Assembly (NCBI RefSeq): GCF_964340395.1
Contig: NC_135564.1
Coordinates: 4,052,861-4,116,860 of the forward strand
Direction: 5' to 3'
Source of the DNA: Glandiceps talaboti
Lineage: Eukaryota > Hemichordata > Enteropneusta > Spengelidae
Length of the DNA stretch: 64,000 nt
Numbering within the stretch: position 1 is the stretch's first letter; every line of letters begins with the position of its first letter. Both the position numbers and the translations under genes were made by a program. Under the pieces are notes generated by a model that was not told the origin of the DNA, did no database searches, and saw only the letters and a list, made by a program, of their open reading frames with translations. This document shows, in pieces, positions 27,355-40,055 of the stretch.

Positions 27355-27695
27355 TTGTGTTGGATTCATGAAATGATGCAACTCCAATATTGGGCATGTT
27401 ATGTAGATAGCACTGGTTACCTATAAATAGCGCCATCTAGTGGTGGATTCATGAAATGATACAACTCCATTATTGGGCATGTTGTAATAGCACTGGTTAC
27501 CCCTATAAATAGTGCCATCTTGTGTTGGCTTCATCAAAATTAAATAAAAACCCTGGGAATGTTACAATCCCACTTGTTTCCTATAAATAGTGCCCACTTG
27601 TGACTGCCTCACCAGATGATACAAATCATCGGAATGTTTCAAGTTGCGTGGGAATAGCGCCCTCTGGTGATGGCTTCCTCTGATGACACAAAACA
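27355..27695 (+). repeat. Four-unit tandem array carrying CTCF-like motifs
   Basis: Diverged units of about 67-83 bp, each ordered ATGAAATGATACAACTCC, GGGCATGTT, TAGCACTGGTTACC, TATAAATAG and a CTCF-like core. Cores: GCGCCATCTAGTGG (27430-27443), GTGCCATCTTGTGTTGG (about 27512), GTGCCCACTTGTG (about 27590) and GCGCCCTCTGGTGATGG (27657-27673). The first and last are one mismatch from the classical GCGCCCYCTNGTGG core. Confidence 0.7.
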
Positions 27696-28264
27696 CACAT
27701 TGTAAATGTTGTACAAGCTTCTAGTTATGTAACTAAAATCCTGCACTAAACATGCTTAAGGTTGTATAGTGAAGAGAGATGTTTACATGTAATACCATAT
27801 TTTATTCAGATGTCAGCAAAGATAAAGTTTTGATTCTGTTGGTATACTTGTTTGTTATTTATCCATTGCTGACGTTATTCCAGTAGTTTAGTCTGAAGTC
27901 AGAGTTCATCAAACAATATGCAAATGAGACTTTACATAAATCAACAAATTATGAGACACTGTATTAATCATTTACCAATGTTGAGATTGTGTTCAAAGTA
28001 CCAAGTTGTTGCTTCATACTCCTATTAAAGTTTACTACCAATGGTATAAAAAATTAGAAAAATCCTCTTGATGTGGTTTAAGTAGAAGGTGAAATTCAAT
28101 GTTTCAGCTCACTAAAAATTTAGTGACACAAACTATAGCTATGGTGATATGTTGATATATCTATTGAATGAATGGACGTTGGTTTAATTGTACTCACAGT
28201 AGGATGGCATTTCTGATGGCTTCCAAGATCTTGCAGTTGTATAGTTTGAGGACATCCAATGATT

Positions 28265-28382
28265 ACACTATCTTGATTACAGATTGGTTATATCCGCACA
28301 ACAGAAGCATTGCTACCACAACTTGTGTACATGTGTAACCTACCTTATCACACAACACTAGTTTAAGTCTGTGTCTATTTCA
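28265..28382 (+). repeat. Second copy of the dispersed repeat at 2387-2500
   Basis: Diverged but colinear over about 115 bp, including ACTATCTTGATTACAG, GGTTATATCC and AAGTCTGTGTCTAT. Class unknown. Confidence 0.5.
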
Positions 28383-28507
28383 GTAAGCCGAAACCGTGAT
28401 TGTTACTGTAGTAGATTCATTATTAGTTCTCTGACACAAGAGTTGAACATTTTTACCCTGTTTTCCCTAAAGTTATTTTTGGAATATTACACCTGCAATG
28501 AATTGTT

Positions 28508-28509
28508 AG

Positions 28510-28567
<58 letters not shown>
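28508..28567. repeat. (TTG)n microsatellite
   Basis: Twenty pure TTG/GTT trinucleotides. Confidence 0.97.
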
Positions 28568-28569
<2 letters not shown>

Positions 28570-29421
28570 TAGAGTTAGGAAAACTGACTTGGAATTTAGA
28601 GTTTAGGCATTCCACATCAAAATCTTCTTGTATCAAAACTTTGTTTATCTGCAACTATATTTGCAAACTTTTGCTTCTCATATCGTAATCGGGCACTTGT
28701 GTATATCTGTGTAATATAATCAAAATCTATTTTCATACTTGTACATTTGAAAGTTACACAATAAAAAATATCATTTACCCAAAAAATTTATGAGTTTGTG
28801 TTATTTCTGTAAACAAGTTGTCAGTTTAAATTGATACATATCCTTGTGCATTCATTTTCATAAATTTGAACTTTTTTTATCAGAAAGTTGTGTTTTTCTT
28901 TTCCAAGAATAACCTAATAGTAGAGGAAGAAAAAAATATGATATCACCATAGTGACGGTACTGTTACGTCCGTCTGAGAAGAGTACTTTGGGTAGTTATT
29001 GGAAAGACAAAAGATTGTATATATTGGTAAAACCCACCGATGAGGGCACACTATACTAGGAAATCAGAACATTGACAACTATTAAAGCATAGACAGCAGA
29101 GAGAAATCGCCGCTGTCCGTGGTTCAAGTTGCTTTTGTATGGTTGTTTGGTCAATATAAATGTAAAATATACATAATCTAGTGAAACTAGTGGGATTGTG
29201 AGAGTTTGATTTGGTGTATAACTGTAGTAGTAAAAATAACAAAATAGTTGTGCATACTTTCACTTATTATTCAAAGCATGTGTACAGATACACAATAGGA
29301 TCTTTGTTAGGTGGAGTAAAAGAAAGCACTGACCAGGTCGCGGAAGTACTGGGTATTTTTTATATGAAGAAAGGAACTCATAACAGTCGCCATTTTTCAT
29401 GCGGAGACAAAAAAACGTATA

Positions 29422-30735
29422 ATGTGTGTTTTTCAGAGGTTGTGCATTGTTTTGTTTTGCATATGGGTAACATGGTGTCATACAACAATTCGTGGACAGA
29501 CGACTCAAGCTCTCCTACCAACGTTCGTGGTTGAACCAAGCAGTCGAACCACGGTATTAGTGTATGGGGATATACGGATTTTTACAATAGCTCTGAATTG
29601 TAAAGTTAGCAACATCAACGCAAACATGAAGATCTCATGGCTAAAGGACGACGTGGTTATAAGTGACGATTTCGATTTCCGCGACCAACAGTCCATTGAT
29701 TATTTGGTGGACATCAATAGATATTTACTTTTACAATTTTACGATAGTGATTACGTAATTCATATAACCCATGTCAGCTCTGAAACAGCAATGTTTGACA
29801 GTGGACGATACCAGTGTATAGTGGCCTGGACTGATACTGACGCTGCAGTTATCAGATCAAGAACAGGTACAGTGCGGATATATGTTGTACCACGTGACAT
29901 GCACCCACTCTGTTTAGTCAATAACATGACTTGGTCTTCTACGACTACTGTCACTGAAGGTGAGTTGGTAACTTTGACCTGTCAGTCTGATCGTGGTTAT
30001 CCTGATGTTACCATGGAGTGGTCTAGAAATGATTCCAGTCAAACACTTACAACTTCAGTCCAAGCTAGCAGTGATCTTGTAATACGTGAACACCAATGGA
30101 ATCCTGGTCCAAGTGATAGTGAGGTGTATTTCACGTGTACAATTCAGCACCCTGGATTTACATCAGGGGGTCATTCAACAACAAAAACAACGTGTTCAGT
30201 CGGTCCATTTTTCATCAATTCGTTGCCAACTTCTATATTAACGACTCTCACACAGCATGTTACGAACCCTGTCTTAACGACGAACGTACCAAAACTTACG
30301 ACAAGTTCAGTACCGACATCTTTTAAAACAGTTACTAGACAACCCATGACGTCAGATACAGAAATCGCAACAACTGTCAACGCCGCACATTCGCTGTCCG
30401 AACTCCACACTACGACATATTCTCTGGCCACTGTTGTGGGTTCATTTTTCGGTGGATTGTTGATTGGTTTATTGATATCAATAAGTGTGGCCATCGTGTT
30501 GTTCCTCGTTCGAAGACAACAACGATTGCATGGACGAGGCGACGATGATGATGATGGATACGAGGTCAGAATTGGATCGAAACCTACTGTAACATCAGAT
30601 ATAGAATTAGAAGGCAAAGATAACAAAACTGGTGAACACTATGAAACTATCAACGTACCAGGAGAGGAACATTATCAGAGTTTAGTTGGTCAATCTCAAG
30701 GAGCTAACGACTTGTACACGTCACTGCAGAAGTAG
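29422..30735 (+). CDS. Two-Ig-domain type I receptor with ITAM-spaced tyrosines (437 aa, uninterrupted frame)
   Basis: The start at 29422 gives a signal peptide (hydrophobic about 7-19). Residues 35-155 form a V-like Ig domain: Cys60, Trp73 and DSGRYQC with Cys132. Residues 160-260 form a second Ig domain: Cys187, Trp200, Cys239, and Cys164/Cys258 as a possible extra disulfide. A Thr/Ser-rich stalk (about 265-333) precedes one TM helix (about 335-363) and a basic stop RRQQR. The 74-residue tail has an acidic run (DDDDD), then Tyr407-x-x-Ile410, seven residues, Tyr418-x-x-Leu421: the ITAM pattern YxxI/L-x6-8-YxxL/I. A third YTSL (432-435) follows after 10 residues. ITAMs bind tandem-SH2 kinases (Syk/ZAP-70 type) when phosphorylated; that role is inferred. 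No introns, unusual beside multi-exon neighbours. An acceptor-like TTTTTCAG ends at 29436, so the true N-terminus could come from an upstream exon. Confidence 0.85.
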   Translation: MCVFQRLCIVLFCIWVTWCHTTIRGQTTQALLPTFVVEPSSRTTVLVYGDIRIFTIALNCKVSNINANMKISWLKDDVVISDDFDFRDQQSIDYLVDINRYLLLQFYDSDYVIHITHVSSETAMFDSGRYQCIVAWTDTDAAVIRSRTGTVRIYVVPRDMHPLCLVNNMTWSSTTTVTEGELVTLTCQSDRGYPDVTMEWSRNDSSQTLTTSVQASSDLVIREHQWNPGPSDSEVYFTCTIQHPGFTSGGHSTTKTTCSVGPFFINSLPTSILTTLTQHVTNPVLTTNVPKLTTSSVPTSFKTVTRQPMTSDTEIATTVNAAHSLSELHTTTYSLATVVGSFFGGLLIGLLISISVAIVLFLVRRQQRLHGRGDDDDDGYEVRIGSKPTVTSDIELEGKDNKTGEHYETINVPGEEHYQSLVGQSQGANDLYTSLQK

Positions 30736-33700
30736 TGAAGACACCATTTTAAATCACAGGGTTTATAGTATGTTAATCCATTACATCTACTTTTATCGAC
30801 ATTCTTGACGAAGGAATGTGTTCCAGATAATATGTCATATATATTTTACATTTTGTTCCGCAATGAAGTCATTAATTGGTTTGCCGAGGTTATAGAAAGG
30901 AGATTAGACATACTGATTCATACAACTTGAAGCGATCGATATTTTACAATAAGAAATTCAAGTAATATAACACCCATGATTTGTTTTACATACTTCTTAC
31001 AACTTGATAATCAACAAACTGATTTTTTCCATTAACGAAGATTTGATGAAAGCTGTATACCTTAGTAAGTGAATCATTTTCTTGCGTTTATTCTAAACAG
31101 AACGTGTGTGATTTGTCTGTAGAATTACTTTTACTAGTTCATAATATTGATTTACTTAACTGTATTGACATAGAAAGTGCCAAGGGCACAGCATTTCTTA
31201 AAACCCATCCATGCTTTGCCAAATGAAAGATTGTTCATTGTCTTTTCCAAATAATAAAAGAATTTGATGGGTTCATTTTTTTTACTGTTTTCAAGGAATT
31301 CGACAATCTTGTTTTGGTTTTCCCATCACATAGTTTAACACTGTATTCAGCGGCCATATTGGATTCTAAAGCCATATTGGATTCAGCGGCCATATTGGAT
31401 TCTAAAATGGCTTAATTTGGATACCATTTTGACATTTAATATAGTCATGTTAAAATCTGAACGTTCATCCGTCATGTTATTTTAAAAACTAAGAATGAGT
31501 TTGAGCTTTTTCTTTAACAAAAGCAACTAATTATTTTCAAGGTGTGTACTACATTAATATACAATCTGTAATAATACTTATTGCGTCGTTTCTTTCACCT
31601 TGAAGAAGTATTTACAAAATTTTGTGAATTACCTAGACATCAATGGTGCGTATTGCTAAGGCGTGACGTAATTTTAGATAATCGTCACAGCTCACGACTG
31701 ACCACCTGTTGCAGCAGCAGCGGACACATGGTTCTCTGGTACCCTTAACTCGCTGTATAATCGCAAGCCTACCAGAGAACCAACGTATACCATCTGTCAA
31801 TTCATCATAGAAAGTTAATTTATACCGGTACGACTTTAACAGTTCAAACACGATTCAACAGGTGCTATTTTTATCATTTTCACTCCCACCTATCCAATAT
31901 GGTGGCCGGAAACCTCGCGAAAAACACGCACACAATGACGTGAGAAGGCTGCAGAATACACGGTTCAAGTACTACGTGTAGGGAATGACTTCGTGTTGGT
32001 CTGTTTTCTCGTTCGAATGGAAATTGTATGACATACCTCAATTTATTGATGGATAAACGTTAACTAAATTGGGTAAGTAGTCGTTATGTATATACATGCA
32101 TACACTATTCAGCTATAGTATATATACATGTATATCTACTAAAAGTTGTTATACGTAGAAAACGAACGATCTCGTACATATTAATATTGCTATGAGATAT
32201 TAAGCTGTGATGTTATTATAAATATTAAATATGGTGGCTGTATTTTCATGAGCGGACATCAAAATCAAATGTGATTACGTCACGTGCATTTATCAATAAA
32301 TGGTGTGCTTGCAAGGTCAGCAACACTGCCTCCAGTAAAAAGATAGAATTCATGTTGGATGGATTACTCGCTTGTTTTGTTTTTCCAATAACAGATCCTA
32401 ACTGGTAATAATACACTTCTATTACAAATATGAAATGCTGGTGTATATTCTCATTTATGTTCAGTAATCACACAATATATCGTCAAATGCTATATACCTA
32501 TCGGCATATGTCATGATGTTTTCAGACGATGTCACAGCTCAGCATTAGTTATTATAATAATAAAATTATTTTTAATTACTCGGTTATGAGATAGACTGAA
32601 ATGTCATTTTGAAATCACATATTACATAGAAGACAATTAATAAAAAGGTTTTATCCGCTTTGGTAATGTAAGTATCACGTCGTTTGTTACTGGTGCTACT
32701 ACTAAAAATAGCTTACATATATCATCATATTTTTAGTTTTGTTGAAAGGACATTAATGAAATATTTCCCTATAAAAGTTATATTACGTTGATTCATCTGA
32801 CGTCGACACTTTTAATCAAACGACAAATTACCAATGAGTTCTTTTTGTAAATCAAGAATATATGTAATGGGTTCCGAATATAAATTATACCCATTAAAAT
32901 ATTAGGCATGTTCGGTACCGCTTTTGTTATTGATTTTTATTTATAATTTTGGTGGATCATGATATGTCAGAGTCAATTTTTGGTGTCATTTGTAGAACTT
33001 CTTATTGTTAAACCATAGTAATGATACACCTTTTTCCTCAAATTGCACAGCCTGGTTAACGATCAACAGGAAAACCAGACATAATCAGGACACCATGTTT
33101 TAAGCCCTTGGGGGAAATATAACATTTGGTCACGTGATCGGGAAGTTGTGTTGTAGGATTTTCAAATTTACTTACAACTCAAAGACATGTACTGTCATTT
33201 CTAGCCGTGATCTTTTTACGGTCAAATTTTGTGAACATTCAAAACCACTGATGAATTCACTGCAAAACTTTCAAAACATTGTTTACATCAAAAAACTGGT
33301 AGAATAGTATTCATACATCATACTTTTAAATGATATGAACGTATTTATTTTGGTTTTAAGCTTGTTTGACTTTATTTAGTTAAAACAGGGTATTGTTCGT
33401 CGACTGACAAGTTATAAAGACAGATGTATTTAATACATTAATCAAGAGATAAACTTACAACATTGAGATGGCTATAAGCACACTGTTGTATCTAGCTAAA
33501 TAAGTAACGCTAGTATGTGGAAAAATGTCCTTCCGTTAATATTTGTGAACGTCAAAATAAATACGTCACCATGGTGTGACCACCAGATACAAAATACTGT
33601 ATACCAGCCTTTCTTAGCAAACTATGACGAATGACGAAAACAACGACACATCGGTAATTTTTAAGACAATGCATGGTAGCTTTGTCACGTGGTTAACTAT

Positions 33701-34782
33701 CAAATATCTGTACACAATCGATGATGATTAGTCATTCATTAATGATTATATATGCAGGCACGTCATGTCACAGAGCTTATTAAAAGTCGACCACACACAC
33801 AATTTGGAGTTACTGGATTAAGTATGTTATTGCCTTATTTTCTAACAATTATCTACTTTTGCAGTTACAGATTATGCCGCAAAAACATCCCTGGATGTTG
33901 ATGTCATGCAGGGGTTAATGAAAATTTAAAAATGTCTTTAATTGTGTTATGTTACGCTTTTCGTTATAAACTTTTGTTTTATAACACATTTCCGTTTTGG
34001 GACCTCGACTATTGTAAATTATTAGATACGGGTCCAGTGATCATGAGAAGCAGCTACTGTGAAAAGTCTAAAATAAATCGTTTAGGAATTGTACTAGTAA
34101 ACTACAGTGATTTTTGTGAACTCGGTGTGAAACTTTACCAGGTCATCCAAGATCTGTGATATTGAATTTGTATGAATATAATATTAGTTATCACCGTCCC
34201 TCGTACAGTGATATAATGATTTGTTAAAAACAAAACAAACTGTTGCTGACTTAAACGTCATTTCGAATTGAAGCTACAAGCATGATTTTCTTGTATGTGT
34301 AGCATGTCCATAAATTAGAACTTATCGTGTCAAAAAAATAAATCAGAAATCTCTTTTCATATCAGTGAAAACCAGCGCCATTTTGGAAAAGTCGTAGTTT
34401 CGCATAGACTACGAATGACAACCATTTTAGAATATGGAATTTTACGTTTTGTGCGATATATTATATGTGAAACCCTTCTTTTTTCTTTAAACTCCGAATA
34501 TGTTGCTTTCTTTAACAAGTAGAAGCAAAATTTTATACCCAAAGCGTATATTATTGCTAAAATGATACATCAAATTATTCGCAATTATCATTTGATTCCT
34601 AATGTCTGCTCATTTAACAACCGCTAACTAAATAACGAGATATGTTTTTTTTAGAAAGTATACGACGTTAAATAACTAAGGCCCACACACTCATAAAATG
34701 ATACATCAAGTTGTTTGAAAATCTCATCCTGATTTCAGCACTAGCTAATATATAATGATCTGTTTTAAACCCAGCAGCTAAA
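30736..34782. other. Ig gene 3' flank and intergenic region
   Basis: A polyadenylation signal AATAAA (31253-31258) lies about 520 nt after the Ig stop. Three copies of GCCATATTGGATTC lie at 31350-31412. A 13-bp inverted repeat (TGGTTCTCTGGTA, 31729-31741 and 31770-31782) is present. Around 31890-31960 are CCAATATGGTGGCCGGAA and TGACGTGA, with a donor-like TTGG/GTAAGT at 32072. This could be the promoter and noncoding first exon of the Shisa-like gene, by inference only. The rest shows nothing recognisable. Confidence 0.45.
31180..31440 (-). repeat. Dispersed 'AATCCAATATGGCC' repeat, reverse-orientation copy
   Basis: Reverse-strand relative of 15665-15985 and 40630-40895, with the GGCCATATTGGATTCTAA core present more than once here through a local duplication. 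Confidence 0.5.
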
Positions 34783-36443
34783 ATGATGATCACTTACTGT
34801 GGAGGTGATCACACCACTTTCTATTGCCCTGGATACGATGACAACGCCAATAAAACGGAGTGCTGTGAGGATATGTCTGGCTGTTGTTACCCCTGGCAAC
34901 TACTGGCGTCAAGTCATAGTAGACTATTTGATGACTTTGATGAATTCGAAGATCAGTAAGTATCAATAATTTCTGAAAACAGTTAATTTTCATGATTTCA
35001 GTAACAAGAATAAGCTTACAGTATGGCCATATGGATGAGGCTTTGGTATTTGTTTTGTATTTTTGATTTATAAAACAATATTATCATGGCTGCCTACTTG
35101 AAAATCAACATGAAACAAAATATGCCAAGTTCTTGTTTCTAACTCAACATATTGCAATATAATATATTAAATAATTGTGTAAAATCTTTGTTTATTGTAC
35201 GTATAATAACACTCTTTTTACACATTTTATAGCTTTATTTGTGCAATGTACTAAGTTACAAACACAGACTTACAGTAGTCAATGTTGTTTCATATTAATT
35301 TTTCAAGTAGGAAGTCAAAATAAAATTGTTTTATAAATTATAAATTCAAAATAAATACCAAATCATCATCCATACAACCACTTTAAATTGGAGTCACTTT
35401 AATTGTGATAAAGTTTTACCCGGCTAATCAGAGCATTTTGAAATAAAATTATTTTAGTGATGCGAACTTCCAGCTTAATTGTAAAAAGATAAAAGCTCAA
35501 ACCTTTGGGGAAATTTTGAAAATGAACAGTAAAAATAAAAATATAAAAATGTTGCAACTTCATTGGATAGCCGTGTTTATTCTGGATCAATGAATGGGCG
35601 TTGGCTTTTAAAGGGTGTTTAGGCACCAGCTCTTCTGTGTTTTCTGTTTATATATTTACACTTTACGTGAAAAATAAGTGAATATGTAACACAGCAGAAC
35701 TATTGTATTGCAAGGCGAAATTTAATTTTTCCAGCAATTTGAAACATAACAAAGGATAGTCGAAAGTGTGAGTTACGGTAATGGTCCATTGTTAAATATG
35801 GTTCATTTGCCGTTGTTGTTATTTTGGTGATTGTCCGTGGTTGTTGATGATTTTCGGTGATTGTCGGTAATTGTCGGTGATTTTCGTTTATAAGTAGTCC
35901 TTTGAAATGTTGCCTAAATTAATTAAAATTACTTTCTTTCACAGACATTGGTTTGACCAGGTAGCAAATATGCTTGTGGTTGGATTCGGAATCCTATTCC
36001 TAATTGTGATCACTTGTTTCTGTATACGATCGTGCAGGGATTCGGATTACGGTGAAGAAGAGGATGATTTTGCTGCTAGCTATGGATCGGGACAGATAAT
36101 AAGGTCACCTCACGAGGCAGCAATCAATACGGTTGCCATACCAACCGATGAAAATAACAGGACCAGTTTCAATGTTATTAGAGCTTACGAAGGTCACCCA
36201 ATGATGCCCACTTCTCCACCAGGTTACAACGATCCTAGTGCACAACCGCCAAAATATGAACAATCGCAGTATTCACCACATCACTACCCATTTCAGAGGG
36301 GGCCTGGTGATGTGTCCCATACTACCCCTTTGATTCATTCTGACCATGGACAATGGTATACACGCGGGGTATACGAACAACCGTCAGCACCACCTGATCC
36401 ATCTAGGACAAATGCACCTCCACCACCATACCCATTACGATGA
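34783..36443 (+). CDS. Six-cysteine single-TM adaptor with PPxY tail (Shisa/WBP1/VOPP1-like)
   Basis: Exons 34783-34955 and 35945-36443 join in phase to give 223 residues. The luminal part has the pattern Cys6-x8-Cys15-x11-Cys27-Cys28-x5-Cys34-Cys35, the six-cysteine signature of Shisa/WBP1/VOPP1-type proteins, then an acidic linker (FDDFDEFED). One TM helix spans about residues 67-85 (MLVVGFGILFLIVITCF). The proline-rich cytosolic tail carries PPGY, PPKY and a C-terminal PPPPY, WW-domain ligands typical of partners of NEDD4-family ubiquitin ligases. Members usually have a signal peptide, but none is seen after this ATG. The sequence CCCAGCAG just before it could be a splice acceptor, so an upstream exon may supply it; otherwise the TM acts as a signal anchor. 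Inferred role: endosomal/plasma-membrane trafficking adaptor. Confidence 0.78.
35019..35396. mobile_element. Foldback TTAA MITE, copy 4 (Shisa-like intron)
   Basis: Same palindromic family as 11721-12075, most diverged copy: GTATGGCCATATGGATGAGG at the left and CATCCATACAACCACTTTAA at the right. It lies about 65 bp downstream of the exon 1 donor. Confidence 0.8.
35820..35890. repeat. Short GGTGATTGTC-like tandem repeat
   Basis: Several imperfect copies of about 11 bp (GGTGATTGTC, GGTAATTGTC, GGTGATTTTC) end 55 bp before the acceptor of the second Shisa-like exon. Confidence 0.6.
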
Positions 36444-38540
36444 TAGTATATATAATATAGCAATCTGTCTTTATCTTAAAAGATACAAATATATCAGAAA
36501 AGTTGGCAATTGGAACAATATTTTTTTTATGATGAAGTGTAATATTTATTGCTTTATGCAAATAATCTAGTATAGTAGTCGCTTGCTTCGATTGCACTGA
36601 GACGTGTGTGGAATTCAATGTGCCAACTTCGATTTGAATGCAACAAGAAGAGCACAACTCTACTGGTGCGGTTTTACCCTGGATATTTGAATTATTACAT
36701 GAACCGTATTGATGACTTCCCGGTCACGTTAGATTGTACAATTTAGGGTTAGCATTGTGCCAGCTACTGAATGACACCAACAATAATTATGCAAATCGCG
36801 TGTCAAAGTTCACGGATGTGTGATATTCAATAACCCAACAACCAGAAATTAACGTTGTTAATAGCAACATGTATTGGATATACTTACTATAGCAATCGAA
36901 AGATTACAACCAGCGGTTGTACAGAAAACAATCGCTTAATTACTTTGACCGAAGACTAGGTGTAGGACTTACCATACCCCCATAACAGACAATGACATAT
37001 GACATGATAGTATTGTACATATGTATGTAATTTTACTTGTTGGCGGATACGGCAACTTAATGTTAAGGATAGAATTTAACCGGGCAACAACAAAGTGATG
37101 TTTGGTTCCTAGAAAACTTAGTCTTATGTTAAATGTTTACCGATATTTACCATCATAATCTCCTCTAAGCTTGAGTGTATGGTTTTTGGACTCGGAAACG
37201 ATGAGATGAACGTGAGACGTTGTTTGGTTCTATACAACTCCCACCCCTTCCGTCTGTAGTCACCGAGCACAGACTCGCTACACCTATTCCATTACATTGC
37301 ATCCTACATAGCCATGCCACATTACACGTCATAAGCACAAAAATATGCATTTTAACCTGAAATATCGTTACTGAGTGTAATTATCTTTTCACGGGATTTT
37401 AGGTTTTTTCGACTCTGCACAATATCGATATAATCGCAAATTACACTAAATTGCATAGCCATTGACTGTTTGTGTACAAATAAGTAACTATTTCATATTT
37501 CCTACGCAGGTAGTTGTTAGGGACTGGTCAATTTCTTCAGTTGGGGGGGGGGGTCAAGGATACAACAAAATTATGACTCAACCACCCTTCAGGAAATAGA
37601 ATAACCATACCTTATGACTATTATGACACTCTCACTCGACCCCAAATCTCTATTGTAGACTTTTTGAATGATAAATCAACGCATTTCTTTGAGAGATTAA
37701 GGTTTTCATGTCTAAATCATACATGTGTAATTATGTAGAAAGGTTAACAGGACTTCTATCTCATCAACTTCACACCTAACAATCATGCAATAATTAATGC
37801 GATACAATGAGGAAAAGTCAAATTAATCATACCCACAGGGTATAAATCTAAATTCAAAAAATGTTTACCATGAAATGTCGATGGCACCAAAATAGCCAGA
37901 CTGCATCTGTTGGGGAATGGGCTCGAGGGTATGGTCCATTTCAGTGGTCTGAATCCCTTACGTCTGCCAGTCTGGGGTTCCTTGAATTTATTTTCTAGGT
38001 ATTTTCTACATACATATACATAAGTAGTTAAAATGAAAGCGGTAAGGAACTGGAATAGGAAAGATACTACCATTCACAACCGACCATCCCGTTGAATTAT
38101 TCATTTATCATAATTCAAAACGAGTAGCCCCCCCCCCCCCCTCCATCGCCCCGCCTCATGATTTAACACTTTCAAACGAGATTAACAACCATACTTCTAA
38201 AGTCAAACACAGAGTGATACCATCTTCTATCAATCGACCACTAGGTGAGGAAACTGACCGGTCCCTACATTGTGAACTACTTCAGTTCAATATCGTGTTC
38301 AGACAGGTCGGTTTATTAACGATCATTACACACTATTTCCCAAAGGTAAATAGTTACATAAAAGCAAATAACAACCTTCCTTGTATAAATATGAATAAAT
38401 TTGTTTATAAAAAATTACCATGTATTTTTTTTCGATTTTGATACGATGGTACAGCATATGATTGTCAGTGGAATTGAACCTCAGAATGAATACTTGTTAA
38501 CATTGTTCTTACTAAACTACCATTACGACGACATAGCTTG
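36444..38540. other. Intergenic, no gene seen
   Basis: 3' flank of the Shisa-like gene. A G10 run near 37544 and a C-run at 38128-38141 are the only low-complexity features. No supported coding frame on either strand. Confidence 0.5.
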
Positions 38541-38622
38541 TATGTATGTATGTATGTATGTATGTATGTATGTATGTATGTATGTATGTATGTATGTATG
38601 TATGTATGTATGTATGTATGTA
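38541..38622. repeat. (TATG)n microsatellite
   Basis: About 20 pure TATG tetranucleotides. Confidence 0.97.
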
Positions 38623-38733
38623 TACATGCATTTCAGTTTTTACTATACCAAACATACAATGAATATTGCACTGCAGTGCTTACATATCACGTCGAGCAAA
38701 AAAACGGAAATGTTGTCAGCAGATGTTAGAATT

Positions 38734-38805
38734 ATATGGTAACAGTTGCTATGAGTGACCTGTTAGGAGTATATGGTAACAGTTGCTATGAGTGACCTTT
38801 TTGAC
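38734..38805. repeat. Two-copy 37-bp tandem duplication
   Basis: ATATGGTAACAGTTGCTATG followed by AGTGACCT occurs twice, separated by GTTAGGAGT. The copies are identical, so the duplication is recent. Confidence 0.9.
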
Positions 38806-38964
38806 AAATCTGTTTTCTTATAATGATTGATCATCGATACCATCTGGTCGATAGTACTGAATAAAATCAACCATGTCATCGTTTGAATAATCACCACCAC
38901 ATTGCATTTCCTTTACAAGTAAAAATATAATTTATTATTGTACATGATTATGTGTCATATATCA

Positions 38965-39120
38965 TATGTGTATGTCTGTGTGTATATGTGTGTATGTGTG
39001 TATGTATGTATGTATGTATGTATGTATGTATGTATGTATGTATGTATGTATGTATGTATGTATGTATGTATGTATGTATGTATGTATGTATGTATGTATG
39101 TATGTATGTGTGTGTGTATG

Positions 39121-39151
<31 letters not shown>

Positions 39152-39357
39152 GTATGTATGTGTGTGTATGTATGTATGTATGTATGTATGTATGTGTGTG
39201 TATGTATGTATGTATGTATGCATGTATGTATGTATGTGTGTGTCTGTGTGTGTGTTTGAGTCTGTGTGTATGTGGTGTGTGTGTATGTGTATGTGTATGT
39301 GTGTGTATGTGTATGTGTGTGTATGTGTGTGTGTCTGTGTGTCTGTGTGTGTGTGTA
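38965..39357. repeat. Long compound TATG/TGTG microsatellite
   Basis: Nearly 400 bp of TATG repeats interspersed with TG dinucleotides, grading to TGTG/TCTG at the right. Open frames over it are artefacts. Confidence 0.97.
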
Positions 39358-39674
39358 AGTAAATAAACTAAGTGCGAAGGTACTGGGCAGATTGATCTGA
39401 AATTGATGGGGATATTCTTAGTGATGTGTAGATAAAGAATTGTTCAGAACGTAATGATTCAATCAGTAACATAAGCAAATAGATATAAAAATGACTTTTG
39501 GTAAAAATCTTTAATTCCAAATCTACTGAGTAGATGAAGAAATACTCGGAGCATGATGCCATCATCAGTGATATGCAAATTAGGTCTAAACATGTTAATT
39601 TTTATATTCGAAACTCTAAAGGAGAACAATGTTTAGCTGACGTTTTTCAAAAACTCAATACGATATCATTTCAC

Positions 39675-39961
<287 letters not shown>

Positions 39962-40018
39962 ATTACGCTCTGCCACTGCGGTATAGAGCACTGTCTTAGC
40001 AGATTGATACTCACCGAG

Positions 40019-40055
<37 letters not shown>

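Noticed and set aside
30171-30626. 151-codon minus-strand frame
   Set aside because: Antisense shadow of the Ig receptor, which has clear domains on the plus strand.
38938-39366. Overlapping Cys/Tyr/Val- and His/Thr-rich open frames
   Set aside because: Readings of a TATG/TGTG microsatellite on both strands.
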